Shown here one piece after another: positions 33,867 to 43,885 of a stretch of 64,000 nucleotides of DNA. Below the pieces are notes generated by a model that was not told the DNA's origin, made no database searches, and was given only the letters and a program-made list of their open reading frames with translations. Each line of letters begins with the position of its first letter. Position 1 is the first letter of the stretch. The DNA lies in NCBI GenBank assembly GCA_963778845.1, contig CAVZVW010000002.1, positions 39,362-103,361 of the forward strand, read 5' to 3'. The stretch comes from CAVZVW01 sp963778845. Lineage in GTDB: Bacteria; Actinomycetota; Actinomycetes; Actinomycetales; Kineosporiaceae. Made by a program: the position numbers and the translations under genes.

Positions 33867-35465
33867 GTGCACGCGGCGTTCACGTACCTGGCCGGCCAGC
33901 CCATCGCGCTGCTCTTCCTGCTCTTCGCCGTCGGCGCTTCACTGGGGTCCGTCAAGGTGCGCGGAGTACAGGCAGGCCCGGCCGCCGTGCTCTTCGCCGC
34001 GATCGCCGTCTCTGCCGTCGCGTCCGCCGAAGGCGACCCGGTGCAGATCCCCACCGAGATCGGCACGCTCGGGCTGGTGCTGTTCGCCTACACGGCCGGC
34101 CTGGTGTCCGGGCCCAGCTTCTTCGCCGCACTCCGCACGGGTCTGCGCCCGGTGCTCACGGTCGTGGCCGGGCTGGGGTGCGCCGCCGCGGTTGCGGTGG
34201 CCGTGGGTCGTGCGCTGCACGTCCCCTACCCGACGATCGCCGGCACGTTCGCCGGTGCCCTGACCAACACCCCCGCCCTGGCCGCTGCCACGGAACGGGC
34301 GGGGGACGCCGCAGGGCCCACTATCGGCTACTCGATCTCCTACGTGCTCGGCGTGCTCGTGATGCTGGCGACGACGGCCGTCGTGCTGCGCCGGCGCGGG
34401 GACGCGCGGGACCGCTCGGAAGCGGCCACGAGCCTCACGAACCTCACGGTCCGCGTGGAGCGGGAGGACCACCCCCGCGTCCGCGACGTCGTCGCGGCAC
34501 ACGCGGGGGCGGTCACGTTCTCTCGCGTGGCCCACGGTGACGCCGCGCCCGTCGTGGTCGCCGACGAGGCGCAGCGTCTGGAGCGCGACGATCTCGTGAC
34601 GGTCGTCGGCCCGCGGGCGGTCGTCGAGGAGGTCGCGCGCGAGCTGGGGCACCCGTCGTCGCACACCCTGACGGCGGACCGGCGAGAGCTCGACTTCCGC
34701 CGGATCACCCTGTCGCGCCGACGCCTCGCCGGCCACACGGTTGGTGAGCTGGGCCTCTACGGACGCTTCGGTGCCACCGTGACCCGGGTACGGCGAGGCG
34801 ACGTCGACCTGCTCGCCGGTGACGACCTGACGCTGCAGCCAGGGGACAGGCTGCGGGTGATCGTCGCGACCGGCCGCATGAAGGAGGTCTCGGCGTTCCT
34901 CGGCGACTCCGACCGGGGAATGGCCGACATCAACCCCATCGGCCTCGCGACGGGCCTGACACTCGGCGTCCTGCTCGGGTCGGTGCACGTGCCGCTGCCC
35001 GGAGGCGGCTTCGAGATCGGCGCTGCGGCCGGTGCACTCGTCGTTGGGCTTGTCTTCGGCCGGCTCGGGCGGATCGGCCCTCTCGTGACGTCCCTGCCGC
35101 ATGCGTCGGCGACAGCCCTGTCCCAGTTCGGGATGCTCGCCTTCCTTGCCTACGCCGGGTCCAAAGCCGGGGGGCTGTTCGTGTCGGCCGTCAGCTCCTC
35201 CCTCGGATGGCGGATCGCCGTGCTCGGGGCGGTCGTGACAGGCGTGCTCGCTCTGGCCCTGCTGTACCCCGTCCGCCTGCTTCACCGCATCGGCGCGACC
35301 AGGCTGGCGGGGATCGTATCGGGTGCCCAGACCCAGCCCGCCGTTCTCGCGTTCGCCAACGAGCGCACGGAGTTCGACACGCGCGTCGCCCTGGGCTACG
35401 CGCTGGTGTACCCGGCGGCCATGATCGTCAAGATCGTCCTGGCGCAGCTGATCGCCGGACTGTGA
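33867..35465 (+). CDS. AspT/YbjL-type transporter with two RCK_C domains
   Basis: A 532-residue membrane protein of the aspartate:alanine exchanger (AAEx/YidE/YbjL) family: an N-terminal helix bundle (AFTYLAGQPIALLFLLFAVGASLG, TIAGTFAGALTNTPALAAATE), two TrkA-C/RCK_C domains about 185-350 (RRLAGHTVGELGLYGRFGATVTRV), and a second related bundle (ATGLTLGVLLGSVHVPLPGGGF, GIVSGAQTQPAVLAFANE). Substrate unknown; relatives exchange dicarboxylates. GTG 33867 follows AGGAG by 11 nt; GTG 33855 is possible. The frame is open far upstream, but that part is repeat sequence. Confidence 0.87.
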   Translation: MHAAFTYLAGQPIALLFLLFAVGASLGSVKVRGVQAGPAAVLFAAIAVSAVASAEGDPVQIPTEIGTLGLVLFAYTAGLVSGPSFFAALRTGLRPVLTVVAGLGCAAAVAVAVGRALHVPYPTIAGTFAGALTNTPALAAATERAGDAAGPTIGYSISYVLGVLVMLATTAVVLRRRGDARDRSEAATSLTNLTVRVEREDHPRVRDVVAAHAGAVTFSRVAHGDAAPVVVADEAQRLERDDLVTVVGPRAVVEEVARELGHPSSHTLTADRRELDFRRITLSRRRLAGHTVGELGLYGRFGATVTRVRRGDVDLLAGDDLTLQPGDRLRVIVATGRMKEVSAFLGDSDRGMADINPIGLATGLTLGVLLGSVHVPLPGGGFEIGAAAGALVVGLVFGRLGRIGPLVTSLPHASATALSQFGMLAFLAYAGSKAGGLFVSAVSSSLGWRIAVLGAVVTGVLALALLYPVRLLHRIGATRLAGIVSGAQTQPAVLAFANERTEFDTRVALGYALVYPAAMIVKIVLAQLIAGL

Positions 35466-35493
35466 CGCCGGCACGCTCCGCCGCCCGCTCGAG

Positions 35494-35949
35494 TCAGCTG
35501 CGCGGGATGGGCCGCCAGACCACGAGGGCAGCAGTGGGTGAGGGGCGCTGCGGACGACGACCGCGGGCGACCGCCACGATCTCACCGGCGGGGCCCGCGG
35601 CGAAGACCCGGGTGCCGGTCGCGAGCCGGGCACGCAGCTCGCCCACCTCGGCGAGCAACCGGGCGACGTCGCCCTGCAGCGCGTCGACCTCGAGCTCGAG
35701 CTCCAGGATCCGTTTGATGCCGGCGAGGCTGACCCCCTCCTCCTGCGACAGGCGCTGCACCTCGCGGAGCAGCTCGACGTCGCGCGCGGAGTACCGCCGC
35801 CCCCGGCCGGTCGTGCGGCCAGGGGAGACCAGGCCGAGGCGGTCGTACTGACGCAGCGTCTGCGGGTGCATCCCCGCGAGCTGGGCCGCGACGGAGATGA
35901 CGAAGACTGGGGTGGTCTCCTCGATGACGGGACGGCGCTCAGCGGCCAT
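35494..35949 (-). CDS. hspR: heat-shock repressor HspR (MerR family)
   Basis: A 151-residue MerR-type regulator: HTH and wing about 16-84 (ISVAAQLAGMHPQTLRQYDRLGLVSPGRT, GRRYSARDVELLREVQRLSQEEGVSLAGIKRIL), then a coiled coil (LELEVDALQGDVARLLAEVGELRARL). HspR represses the dnaK operon with DnaK as co-repressor by binding HAIR sites; one is present at 39713. It is the last operon gene, its ATG overlapping the dnaJ end by 11 nt. This is the classical actinobacterial order dnaK-grpE-dnaJ-hspR. Confidence 0.95.
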   Translation of the reverse strand: MAAERRPVIEETTPVFVISVAAQLAGMHPQTLRQYDRLGLVSPGRTTGRGRRYSARDVELLREVQRLSQEEGVSLAGIKRILELELEVDALQGDVARLLAEVGELRARLATGTRVFAAGPAGEIVAVARGRRPQRPSPTAALVVWRPIPRS

Positions 35950-36985
35950 GGTCGCCCTCCGCCGCGTAAGCCCTGGCCTGGGCGAGGAGCTCGGCGCGCG
36001 GGTCCTCACCGGCCGTGGCAGCGCCGAACGCCTGGATCGCCTCGCGGGCCGCGCCGTCGAGCTTCTTGGGCACGCTGACCTGCAGGGTGACCAGCAGGTC
36101 GCCGGTCCTGCGGGCGCCGCGGACCCCGCGACCCTTGGCGCGCAGCACCCGGCCCGACGGGGTGCCCGGCGGCACCCTGAGCCGCACCGTCGCGCCGTCG
36201 ATCGTCGGCACCTCGATCTCCGCGCCCAACGCCGCCTCGGGGAAGGTCACCGGCAGGGTGAGACGCAGGTCCTCGTGGTCCAGGGTGAACAGGGGGTGCT
36301 TCTCCAGATGGACGGTGACGACCAGATCGCCCGGCTCGGCCCCGGGGTCGCCGGGGCGACCCTTCCCGCGCAGCCGCACCTTCTGGCCGTCGCGGACGCC
36401 GGCAGGGATGCGTGCGCGGACGGTGCGTGCCCGCTCCCGCTGGTCGTCGACGCGCAGCTCGAGCAGGGCGCCGTCCACCGCCTGTCGCAGGGTGAGGGTG
36501 GCCTCGGCCTCGAGGTCGGCGCCGCGGCGCGGCCCCCGCGGCGACCGGAAGCCGGTGCCTGCGCCGGGACCGGCAGCCGGCCCACCCGTGAAGAGGCCGC
36601 CCAGCAGGTCCTCCAGGCTCGGCCCCCCGCCGCCACCGGTGGTCGAGAACCTCACGTTGCCCTGGCCGCCACTGCCGAACACGCCCCCGAAGACGTCCTC
36701 GAACCCGGCAGCCCCGCCGGGGCCGCCGGCCGTGAACCGAGCCCCGCCACGGGCCATCGCGCGCACCGCGTCGTACTGCTGTCGCTGCTCGACGTCGGAG
36801 AGCACCGCATAGGCCTCCCCGACCTCCTTGAACCGCTGCTCCGCTGCGCTGTCGCCGGCGTTGGCGTCGGGGTGGTGCTTGCGGGCGAGCTTGCGGTAGG
36901 CCTTCTTGACGTCGTCCGCCGTCGCGTCGGTGCGCACACCGAGCACGGCGTAGAAGTCCTTCTCGAACCAGTCCTGGCTGGCCAT
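35939..36985 (-). CDS. dnaJ: DnaJ-type co-chaperone lacking the zinc finger
   Basis: A 348-residue J protein: J domain 1-75 with HPD at 38-40, a Gly/Phe-rich region about 80-145 (GGPGGAAGFEDVFGGVFG), then directly the C-terminal substrate-binding domains (VRARIPAGVRDGQKVRLRGKGRPG, VLRAKGRGVRG). The CxxCxGxG zinc-finger repeats of type A DnaJ are absent and the protein has no Cys at all, so it is type B (CbpA-like). It starts at ATG 36985, 10 bp after grpE. A zinc-finger DnaJ is presumably elsewhere in the genome. Confidence 0.94.
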   Translation of the reverse strand: MASQDWFEKDFYAVLGVRTDATADDVKKAYRKLARKHHPDANAGDSAAEQRFKEVGEAYAVLSDVEQRQQYDAVRAMARGGARFTAGGPGGAAGFEDVFGGVFGSGGQGNVRFSTTGGGGGPSLEDLLGGLFTGGPAAGPGAGTGFRSPRGPRRGADLEAEATLTLRQAVDGALLELRVDDQRERARTVRARIPAGVRDGQKVRLRGKGRPGDPGAEPGDLVVTVHLEKHPLFTLDHEDLRLTLPVTFPEAALGAEIEVPTIDGATVRLRVPPGTPSGRVLRAKGRGVRGARRTGDLLVTLQVSVPKKLDGAAREAIQAFGAATAGEDPRAELLAQARAYAAEGDHGR

Positions 36986-36995
36986 GGGCGCCCTT

Positions 36996-37681
36996 CTACC
37001 CCGGGTCGGCCACGGCGACCCGGGCCGGCCGGATGACGCGCTCGCCGGCCCGGTAGCCCGGCTGAAGCACCTGGACGACCGTTGTGTCGGTGGTGCCCTC
37101 GGCGAGCTCCGCGTCGGTGTGCATGAGCGCCTCATGGACCGTCGGGTCGAAGGTCTCGCCCGGCTCACCGAAACGCTCGAGACCGAACCTGCTGAGGATC
37201 GTCTCCAGCTTGTCGGCGATCGCGGCGAACGGCCCGCCCTCGAGGTCGCCGTGCCGACGCGCGAGGTGGACGTCGTCCAGCACGGGCAGCATTGCCTCGA
37301 GCACGCCGGCGACGGCGACCTCCCTGGCGACGGCACGGTCCCGCTCGACCCGCCGACGGTAGTTCACGTACTCGGCCTGGAGGCGCTGCAGGTCGTCGAG
37401 CCGCTCGTCGGCCAGCGACTGCGCCCGCACGAGCTCGGACTCCGGCACGACCGGCTCGCCGACGGCGACGACGTCCTCGCTCCCGTGCGACCCCTCGGTG
37501 CCCTCCGGGACGCCCTCGCTCGTGCCCGCCTCGGTCGGCGGTGGGCCGCTCGGCCGGCGTACCTCACCGGTCAACGGGTCGACCCGCCGGCGGTCGTGCA
37601 CGATCGGACCGCTGCGCGGGTCGCCGGTGTCCGCCCCGTCCTGGACCTGTCCGCCGGGCCCCGCAGGGCTCGGTTCGGTCA

Positions 37682-37682
<1 letters not shown>
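36996..37682 (-). CDS. grpE: nucleotide exchange factor GrpE
   Basis: A 228-residue GrpE: a disordered acidic N-terminus of about 75 residues, a long helix (RSLADERLDDLQRLQAEYVNYRRRVERDRAVA), and the C-terminal beta domain (FDPTVHEALM, VVQVLQPGYRAGERVIRPARVAVADPG). It exchanges ADP for ATP on DnaK. The ATG overlaps the dnaK stop as TGATG, so the two are coupled; a GTG one codon earlier also fits. Confidence 0.96.
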
Positions 37683-39583
<1,901 letters not shown>

Positions 39584-39712
39584 GGGACTGGTCCTTCCAG
39601 GTGTCTGCCGACCGTCCGGGTGCGAACCCGGCGGCGCGTCGAGGGAGTCGGGTGTGCCCGACCCAAGCGTCGGTCACGCCCAGAGTTCTTGTCAACTCAG
39701 GGCTAACCAAAG

Positions 39713-39731
39713 TTGAGTTCAGTCGACTCAA
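39713..39731. promoter_or_regulatory. HAIR element (HspR operator)
   Basis: TTGAGT-N7-ACTCAA, perfect over the 6-bp arms, compared with the known HAIR consensus CTTGAGT-N7-ACTCAAG. It lies in the dnaK upstream region, and hspR is the last gene of the operon, so autoregulation is expected. Confidence 0.9.
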
Positions 39732-39764
39732 TCTATGCGCGCGGGCGGCGACGGAGAGGCTCTC

Positions 39765-40370
39765 TCAGTCACCAGGCGACGGCACCGCCCGCAGGATCGG
39801 CGGCCCGCCGAAGCAGACGGCAGTCACCTGGATGTCGCCCGGCCCCACGAACCACACGACGGCCCGGGAGGGCGTGACGCTCTCGAGGGTGACCTTCCAG
39901 CCTCGCCGCGGGTTCGCGGTGAAGCTCAGGTTCACACCGGTGCACGTGGCGGTGAACTGGCCGCCTGACGTGGACATCGACCGTGTCCACGGCCCGGTCG
40001 CCGTGGGAATCGGCGGTCGCGAGGGCCGTGACGTGTGCGGCCGCGGCGCTGCCGACGACGGGGCTGCAGGCCTCGAGGTCGACGACGACGACGTGGTGGT
40101 CGCTGCCGTGGCCGCGGAGCTGGACGTGGACGACGGGTGCGGTCGGGTCGAGCTGGAGGTGGGCGACGGCGCCGGCCCGGCCTTGGTGTCGTCCGGGGTC
40201 GTGGGTACCACCTTCTGGGCCGGTACGTCGGGGGTCTCGCCCGAGGCAGTCGCCGTCAGCGTCGTGACGTCACGACCGGCGGAGTTGATGGCGACCCACG
40301 ACACGCTGGCGACCGTGAGCACGCCGACCGCCCATGCGGCCGCACCGATCGTGATCCCTCGGGTTCTCAT
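39765..40370 (-). CDS. Secreted Ser/Thr/Pro-rich protein with ETPDV motif
   Basis: A 201-residue protein: an N-terminal membrane anchor (ITIGAAAWAVGVLTVASVSWVAI), the segment LTATASGETPDV, about 80 residues of low-complexity Ser/Thr/Pro/Ala, then an ordered C-terminal domain (FTATCTGVNLSFTANPRRGWKVTLESVTPSRAVVWF, AVCFGG) with two Cys that could form a disulfide. A second gene at 42634-43083 has the same anchor plus ETPDV layout. It is divergent from the response regulator gene. Function unknown. Confidence 0.75.
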   Translation of the reverse strand: MRTRGITIGAAAWAVGVLTVASVSWVAINSAGRDVTTLTATASGETPDVPAQKVVPTTPDDTKAGPAPSPTSSSTRPHPSSTSSSAATAATTTSSSSTSRPAAPSSAAPRPHTSRPSRPPIPTATGPWTRSMSTSGGQFTATCTGVNLSFTANPRRGWKVTLESVTPSRAVVWFVGPGDIQVTAVCFGGPPILRAVPSPGD

Positions 40371-40383
40371 GTCCTCGCACCTG

Positions 40384-40473
40384 CCTGTGTCCGGTGTGCC
40401 TGTGTCCGGTGTCCCTGTGTCCGGTGTCCCTGTGTCCGGTGTGCCTGCGTTCGGTGTGTCTGGCCCCAGTGTC
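40384..40473. repeat. 15-bp tandem repeat x5-6
   Basis: Copies of CCTGTGTCCGGTGTG, the last two degenerate, between the divergent secreted-protein gene and the response regulator gene. Confidence 0.9.
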
Positions 40474-40521
40474 GCTGCCGCGAGCGCCGGTGGGGGTTCA
40501 CCGCCGCCTTCTCCCGTGGCG

Positions 40522-40527
40522 TAGCGT
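40522..40527 (+). promoter_or_regulatory. -10 box, probable leaderless promoter of the response regulator
   Basis: TAGCGT 7 nt before the GTG at 40535, with no ribosome binding site. Confidence 0.5.
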
Positions 40528-40534
40528 CGCAGCC

Positions 40535-41233
40535 GTGGCCGTGATCCTGTTGATCGAGGACGACGCGGGGATCCGCTCCGCCCTCTCGCGTGCTCTGTCC
40601 GAGCGCGGGCATGCCGTCCAGTGGCAGCCCGCCGGCCTCACCGGCCTGCAGGCCGTGATCGACGAACGGCCGGACGTGGTGCTGCTGGACCTTGGCCTGC
40701 CCGACGTGGACGGGCTGCAGGTCCTCACGATGCTGCGGGCCGTCAGCGACGTCCCGGTGATCGTGGTGACGGCGCGCGAGGACGACGCGGACATCGTCAA
40801 GGCTCTCGACGCCGGTGCGGACGACTTCGTCACCAAACCGTTCGGAGCCGACCACCTGGAGGCTCGCGTGCGCGCCGTGCTGCGCCGCAGCGGGGCGCAG
40901 CGCAACGAGGGCCCGATAGTCGTGGGCAACCTGTCGGTGGACCCGCGCACGCGCAGCGCCGTGCTCGAGGGCAGGGCGCTGGAGCTGTCGCGCAAGGAGT
41001 TCGACCTTCTCCTGGCGCTGGCCCAGCGCTCCGGAGAGGTCGTGAGCAAGCGCGACCTGCTTGCGGAGGTCTGGCGACAGCCGTACGGGGGCGGGGACCG
41101 CACAGTCGACGTCCACCTGTCCTGGCTGCGCCGCAAGCTGGGTGAGAGCGCCGCGGAGCCGAGGTACCTGCACAGCGCGCGCGGCGTCGGCGTCCGCCTG
41201 GCGGCACCGGACGACGTCGTCGACGGCGCCTGA
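40535..41233 (+). CDS. OmpR/PhoB-type response regulator
   Basis: A 232-residue regulator: receiver domain with Asp9/Asp10, phospho-acceptor Asp52 (VVLLDLGLPDVDG), Thr79 and Lys101 (TKPFG), and a winged-helix DNA-binding domain about 130-225 (LELSRKEFDLLLALAQRSGEVVSKRDLLAEVW, TVDVHLSWLRRKLGE). GTG at 40535; the frame is open upstream through the 15-bp repeats, which are not coding. Its sensor kinase follows 11 bp downstream. Its targets may include the genes around 43.2 kb, where 11-bp-spaced direct repeats occur. Confidence 0.94.
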   Translation: MAVILLIEDDAGIRSALSRALSERGHAVQWQPAGLTGLQAVIDERPDVVLLDLGLPDVDGLQVLTMLRAVSDVPVIVVTAREDDADIVKALDAGADDFVTKPFGADHLEARVRAVLRRSGAQRNEGPIVVGNLSVDPRTRSAVLEGRALELSRKEFDLLLALAQRSGEVVSKRDLLAEVWRQPYGGGDRTVDVHLSWLRRKLGESAAEPRYLHSARGVGVRLAAPDDVVDGA

Positions 41234-41244
41234 GGGACGACGCC

Positions 41245-42516
41245 GTGCGCCGTCATCTGGCCGTGCTCGTGGCTGCCACGACATCAGCGGTCGTCCTCGC
41301 GTTCCTGGTACCCCTGCTCCTGCTCGTGCGCACGCTCGCGGAGGACCGGGCGGTGGCCGCGGCCACGCAGAACGCCCAGGCGATCGCGGCGTTCGGGCTC
41401 AACGCGACCGACCAGCACTCCGTGGCGACGCTGCGGGCGCTCGTCGACTCCACGCCGGGCACGACCGCGGTGCTGCCCGACGGCACGGTCCTCGGCCCCA
41501 AGGTCGACGACCCGAAGATGGCCCGTGCGGCGAAGGGCGAGTCCTTCGTCGACCCGCGGAACGGGGGGGCCGTGGTGTACGTGGTGTCCCTGGGCGAGCG
41601 CGGCGTGGCGTACGCGCGCACCGTCGTGCCGCCGAAGGACTACCACGCCAACGTGATGCAGGCGACGCTCACGATCGTGGCCCTGGGCGTGCTGATGATG
41701 CTGGCGGCCGTCCTCGCCGCCTACCAGCTGGCCCGCCGGGTCAGCGCTCCCTTCATGCAGCTGGCCGCCGCGGCGGACGCGATGCGGATGGGCCGGCTCG
41801 AGACGAGGGTCCCCGAGCGCGGGATGCCGGAGGTGGTCGCGCTCGCGCGCGCCCTCAACCGGCTCGCCGCCCGGGTGGCGCAGCTGCTGGGCACCGAGCG
41901 CGACGCCGTCGCGGACCTGGCCCACCGCCTGAGGACGCCGGTGACGGCGCTGCGGCTCGACAGCGACTCCGTCGCCGACCCCGAGCTCGCCGACCGCCTG
42001 CTCACGCACGTGGCCCACCTGGAGCGCGTCGTCGATGCGATCGTGCACGACGCCCGCAGACCCGTGGTCGCGTCGGTGGGCACCTCCTGCGACGTCAGCC
42101 GGGTGGTCGGGGAACGGGTGGCGTTCTGGTCCGCCCTGGCCGACGACCAGGGACGACGGCTGACGGTGGAGCTGCCGGGTCGGCCCGCGGTCGCCGCGAT
42201 CGACACCTCGGACCTCTCCGACGTGGTCGACGTCCTGATCGACAACGTGTTCGCCCACACCGACGACGGGACGCCGCTGACGGTGCAGGTGCGGCAGTTC
42301 TCCGACGGTCGCGTCGAGCTCAGCGTCGAGGACGGCGGACCGGGGTTCCCCTCGGGCGACGTCGTGCAGCGCGGCCACAGCGGTGCGGGCTCGACCGGCC
42401 TGGGCCTGGACATCGTCCGGCGGGCCGCCCTGGCCACGGGCGGGAGCATGGACCTGGGCCGCTCGCGGTTCGGTGGCGCGATGGTCCGTCTCGTGCTGGG
42501 TGCCGCTCCCGCCTGA
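41245..42516 (+). CDS. HAMP sensor histidine kinase
   Basis: A 423-residue kinase: helix 1 about 6-28, a short extracytoplasmic sensor, helix 2 about 140-160, HAMP, dimerisation box with phospho-His (VADLAHRLRTPVTALRLD), N box (DVLIDNVFAHT), G1 (VEDGGPGFP) and G2 (GSTGLGLDIV). GTG start. It pairs with the OmpR-type regulator just upstream. The signal is unknown. A strong hairpin terminator follows at 42545. Confidence 0.93.
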   Translation: MRRHLAVLVAATTSAVVLAFLVPLLLLVRTLAEDRAVAAATQNAQAIAAFGLNATDQHSVATLRALVDSTPGTTAVLPDGTVLGPKVDDPKMARAAKGESFVDPRNGGAVVYVVSLGERGVAYARTVVPPKDYHANVMQATLTIVALGVLMMLAAVLAAYQLARRVSAPFMQLAAAADAMRMGRLETRVPERGMPEVVALARALNRLAARVAQLLGTERDAVADLAHRLRTPVTALRLDSDSVADPELADRLLTHVAHLERVVDAIVHDARRPVVASVGTSCDVSRVVGERVAFWSALADDQGRRLTVELPGRPAVAAIDTSDLSDVVDVLIDNVFAHTDDGTPLTVQVRQFSDGRVELSVEDGGPGFPSGDVVQRGHSGAGSTGLGLDIVRRAALATGGSMDLGRSRFGGAMVRLVLGAAPA

Positions 42517-42544
42517 GCCATGGTGTCGGGCGGCACCGGACATG

Positions 42545-42584
42545 GCGCCGGCCCGACGACCGAGGTTGGTCATCGGGCCGGCGC
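42545..42584. terminator. Bidirectional hairpin terminator
   Basis: A perfect 12-bp GC-rich stem (GCGCCGGCCCGA with its complement) extended by GACC/GGTC, between the convergent kinase and secreted-protein genes. There is no T run, as is usual in Actinobacteria. Confidence 0.75.
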
Positions 42585-42633
42585 ACGGCACATCCGTCGG
42601 GCGGATCACGGCGATGGGGTCACGTCTTCGGGC

Positions 42634-43083
42634 TCACAGCCCGGCCGCATCGCCAGACTCGTGCGGCGGCGGCGTGGACCCGCCCCCGCCGTTGTCGCCT
42701 CCGCCGGTACCCGTGCGGGTGTGCGTCCGGGACGGAGAGCTCGGCTGCGAGGTGCGCCGCGGCTGGGGGCTGCTCGTGCGGTCGCCGCGGTGCGTCGACG
42801 ACGTCGAGCGGGCGCCCGACGACCTGGCCGACGATGCGCGGCTGGTGGACCCGCTGTTGCTGTGCTTGGTCGTGGACGCGGCGACGTGCTTCGTCGGCGT
42901 CCGGCACTCCCCACCCGAGGAGACCGCGGGCGTGGGACATGCCGCGACGTCCGGGGTCTCCGTGGACGTGGTGAGGCTGGTCAGTGGTTGGGTGCTGCCG
43001 GTGAGCCCGGCGTAGGCGGCTCCTGCCATGAGCGTCCCGACAGCGAGGCCGATCACGACGGCCGGAGTGGCACGCATCGACAC
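42634..43083 (-). CDS. Secreted Ser/Thr/Gly-rich protein with ETPDV motif
   Basis: A 149-residue protein: signal or anchor (AVVIGLAVGTLMAGAAYAGL), then LTSLTTSTETPDVAACP resembling the 39.8-kb protein, a Cys pair (ACPTPAVSSGGEC), and a low-complexity tail with TRTGTGGGDNGGGG. GTG 43083 is favoured because GGAGG lies 6 nt upstream; ATG 43077 is the alternative. It is divergent from another anchored low-complexity protein. The function is unknown, but its position beside a two-component pair suggests a target or accessory of that system. Confidence 0.72.
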   Translation of the reverse strand: MSMRATPAVVIGLAVGTLMAGAAYAGLTGSTQPLTSLTTSTETPDVAACPTPAVSSGGECRTPTKHVAASTTKHSNSGSTSRASSARSSGARSTSSTHRGDRTSSPQPRRTSQPSSPSRTHTRTGTGGGDNGGGGSTPPPHESGDAAGL

Positions 43084-43229
43084 GGTCTACCTCCAAAGCA
43101 GCCGGGCACCAGGGCAGGCGGAAGGTCCGCCTTACCAGCACGCGGCGTTTCGACAGTGGGACCCTCCCCGTCATGGGCGTCTCGTGGCCACGTCAAGCCT
43201 TTGTTAAGAGGCCCTGCGTGACCCTCATT

Positions 43230-43249
43230 CCTTGACCTCACCTTGACCT
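43230..43249. promoter_or_regulatory. 11-bp-spaced direct repeats, possible response-regulator site
   Basis: CCTTGACCT occurs at 43230 and 43241, and the reverse half GTCAAG lies near 43192. An 11-bp spacing is what OmpR/PhoB-type dimers bind. It lies 44 bp upstream of the 43293 gene. Confidence 0.4.
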
Positions 43250-43292
43250 GTCGCTGACTGCCACTTCACGCGAACTCGCCGATCCTCGATGC

Positions 43293-43754
43293 ATGAGTCG
43301 ATTGACCCCCAACGACCGTGACCGAAGTGTCCGCCTGCTTTCCGTCATCACCGGAAGCCTCACCGCTGGAGTCCTCGCCGCGACCGGCGCAGCGACCGCA
43401 CTTGCGGCTCGCGCCACGAACGAGCAGGACGCGTTGAAGCAGTCCTCTGGTGCCGCGGCCGGCGACACCACGGTCGCCGACGGCGGCCAGGCCAGTCCCT
43501 CCGCCAAGGCCAAGGCCAAGGCCAAGGTCAAGGCCACCACCGCCGCCCAGACCGCCGCCGCCAAGGCCGCCGCCAAGAGCACCCACGTCTACAGCTCGGC
43601 CGCCTCTCGCGCCGCGTCGTCCACCGCCAAGAAGGCCACCACGTCGCACACCACCACGGCACCGAAGCCGCGGACCACCAGCAAGGCGCCGGCGCCCGCG
43701 CCCAAGCCCCCGACCAGGACGACGCCGCCGCCGTCGAAGTCCACCGGCTCCTGA
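43293..43754 (+). CDS. Membrane-anchored Ala/Lys/Pro-rich protein
   Basis: A 153-residue protein: a charged N-terminus (SRLTPNDRDRSVR), one helix (LLSVITGSLTAGVLAATGAATALAA), then a low-complexity extracytoplasmic part with an AK repeat (AKAKAKAKVKA, encoded by a 6-bp DNA repeat) and a Pro/Thr-rich end. It sits upstream of apbE, where relatives of this cluster often carry a flavinylated FMN-binding protein. No FMN_bind domain or S/T-G-A-T acceptor motif is visible here. Function unknown. Confidence 0.72.
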   Translation: MSRLTPNDRDRSVRLLSVITGSLTAGVLAATGAATALAARATNEQDALKQSSGAAAGDTTVADGGQASPSAKAKAKAKVKATTAAQTAAAKAAAKSTHVYSSAASRAASSTAKKATTSHTTTAPKPRTTSKAPAPAPKPPTRTTPPPSKSTGS

Positions 43755-43800
43755 CCGAACCGGTTCACAGCAGAACCGAGTCCTGACGAGAAAGGTCCGC

Positions 43801-43831
43801 GTGGCAGGGGGCGTGCAGGGCCCCCTGCCAC
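43801..43831. terminator. Hairpin terminator
   Basis: A perfect 12-bp stem GTGGCAGGGGGC with its complement and a 7-nt loop, after the 43293 gene and before apbE, so apbE probably has its own promoter. Confidence 0.8.
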
Positions 43832-43885
43832 AGTCATGAGCCGCCCACGACACACGGGCGGTGCCCGACGGAGGGGATCCGATCA

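Noticed and set aside
43293..43754. FMN-binding (flavinylated) partner of ApbE
   Set aside because: The protein is Ala/Lys/Pro low-complexity and lacks both an FMN_bind fold and the S/T-G-A-T acceptor motif.
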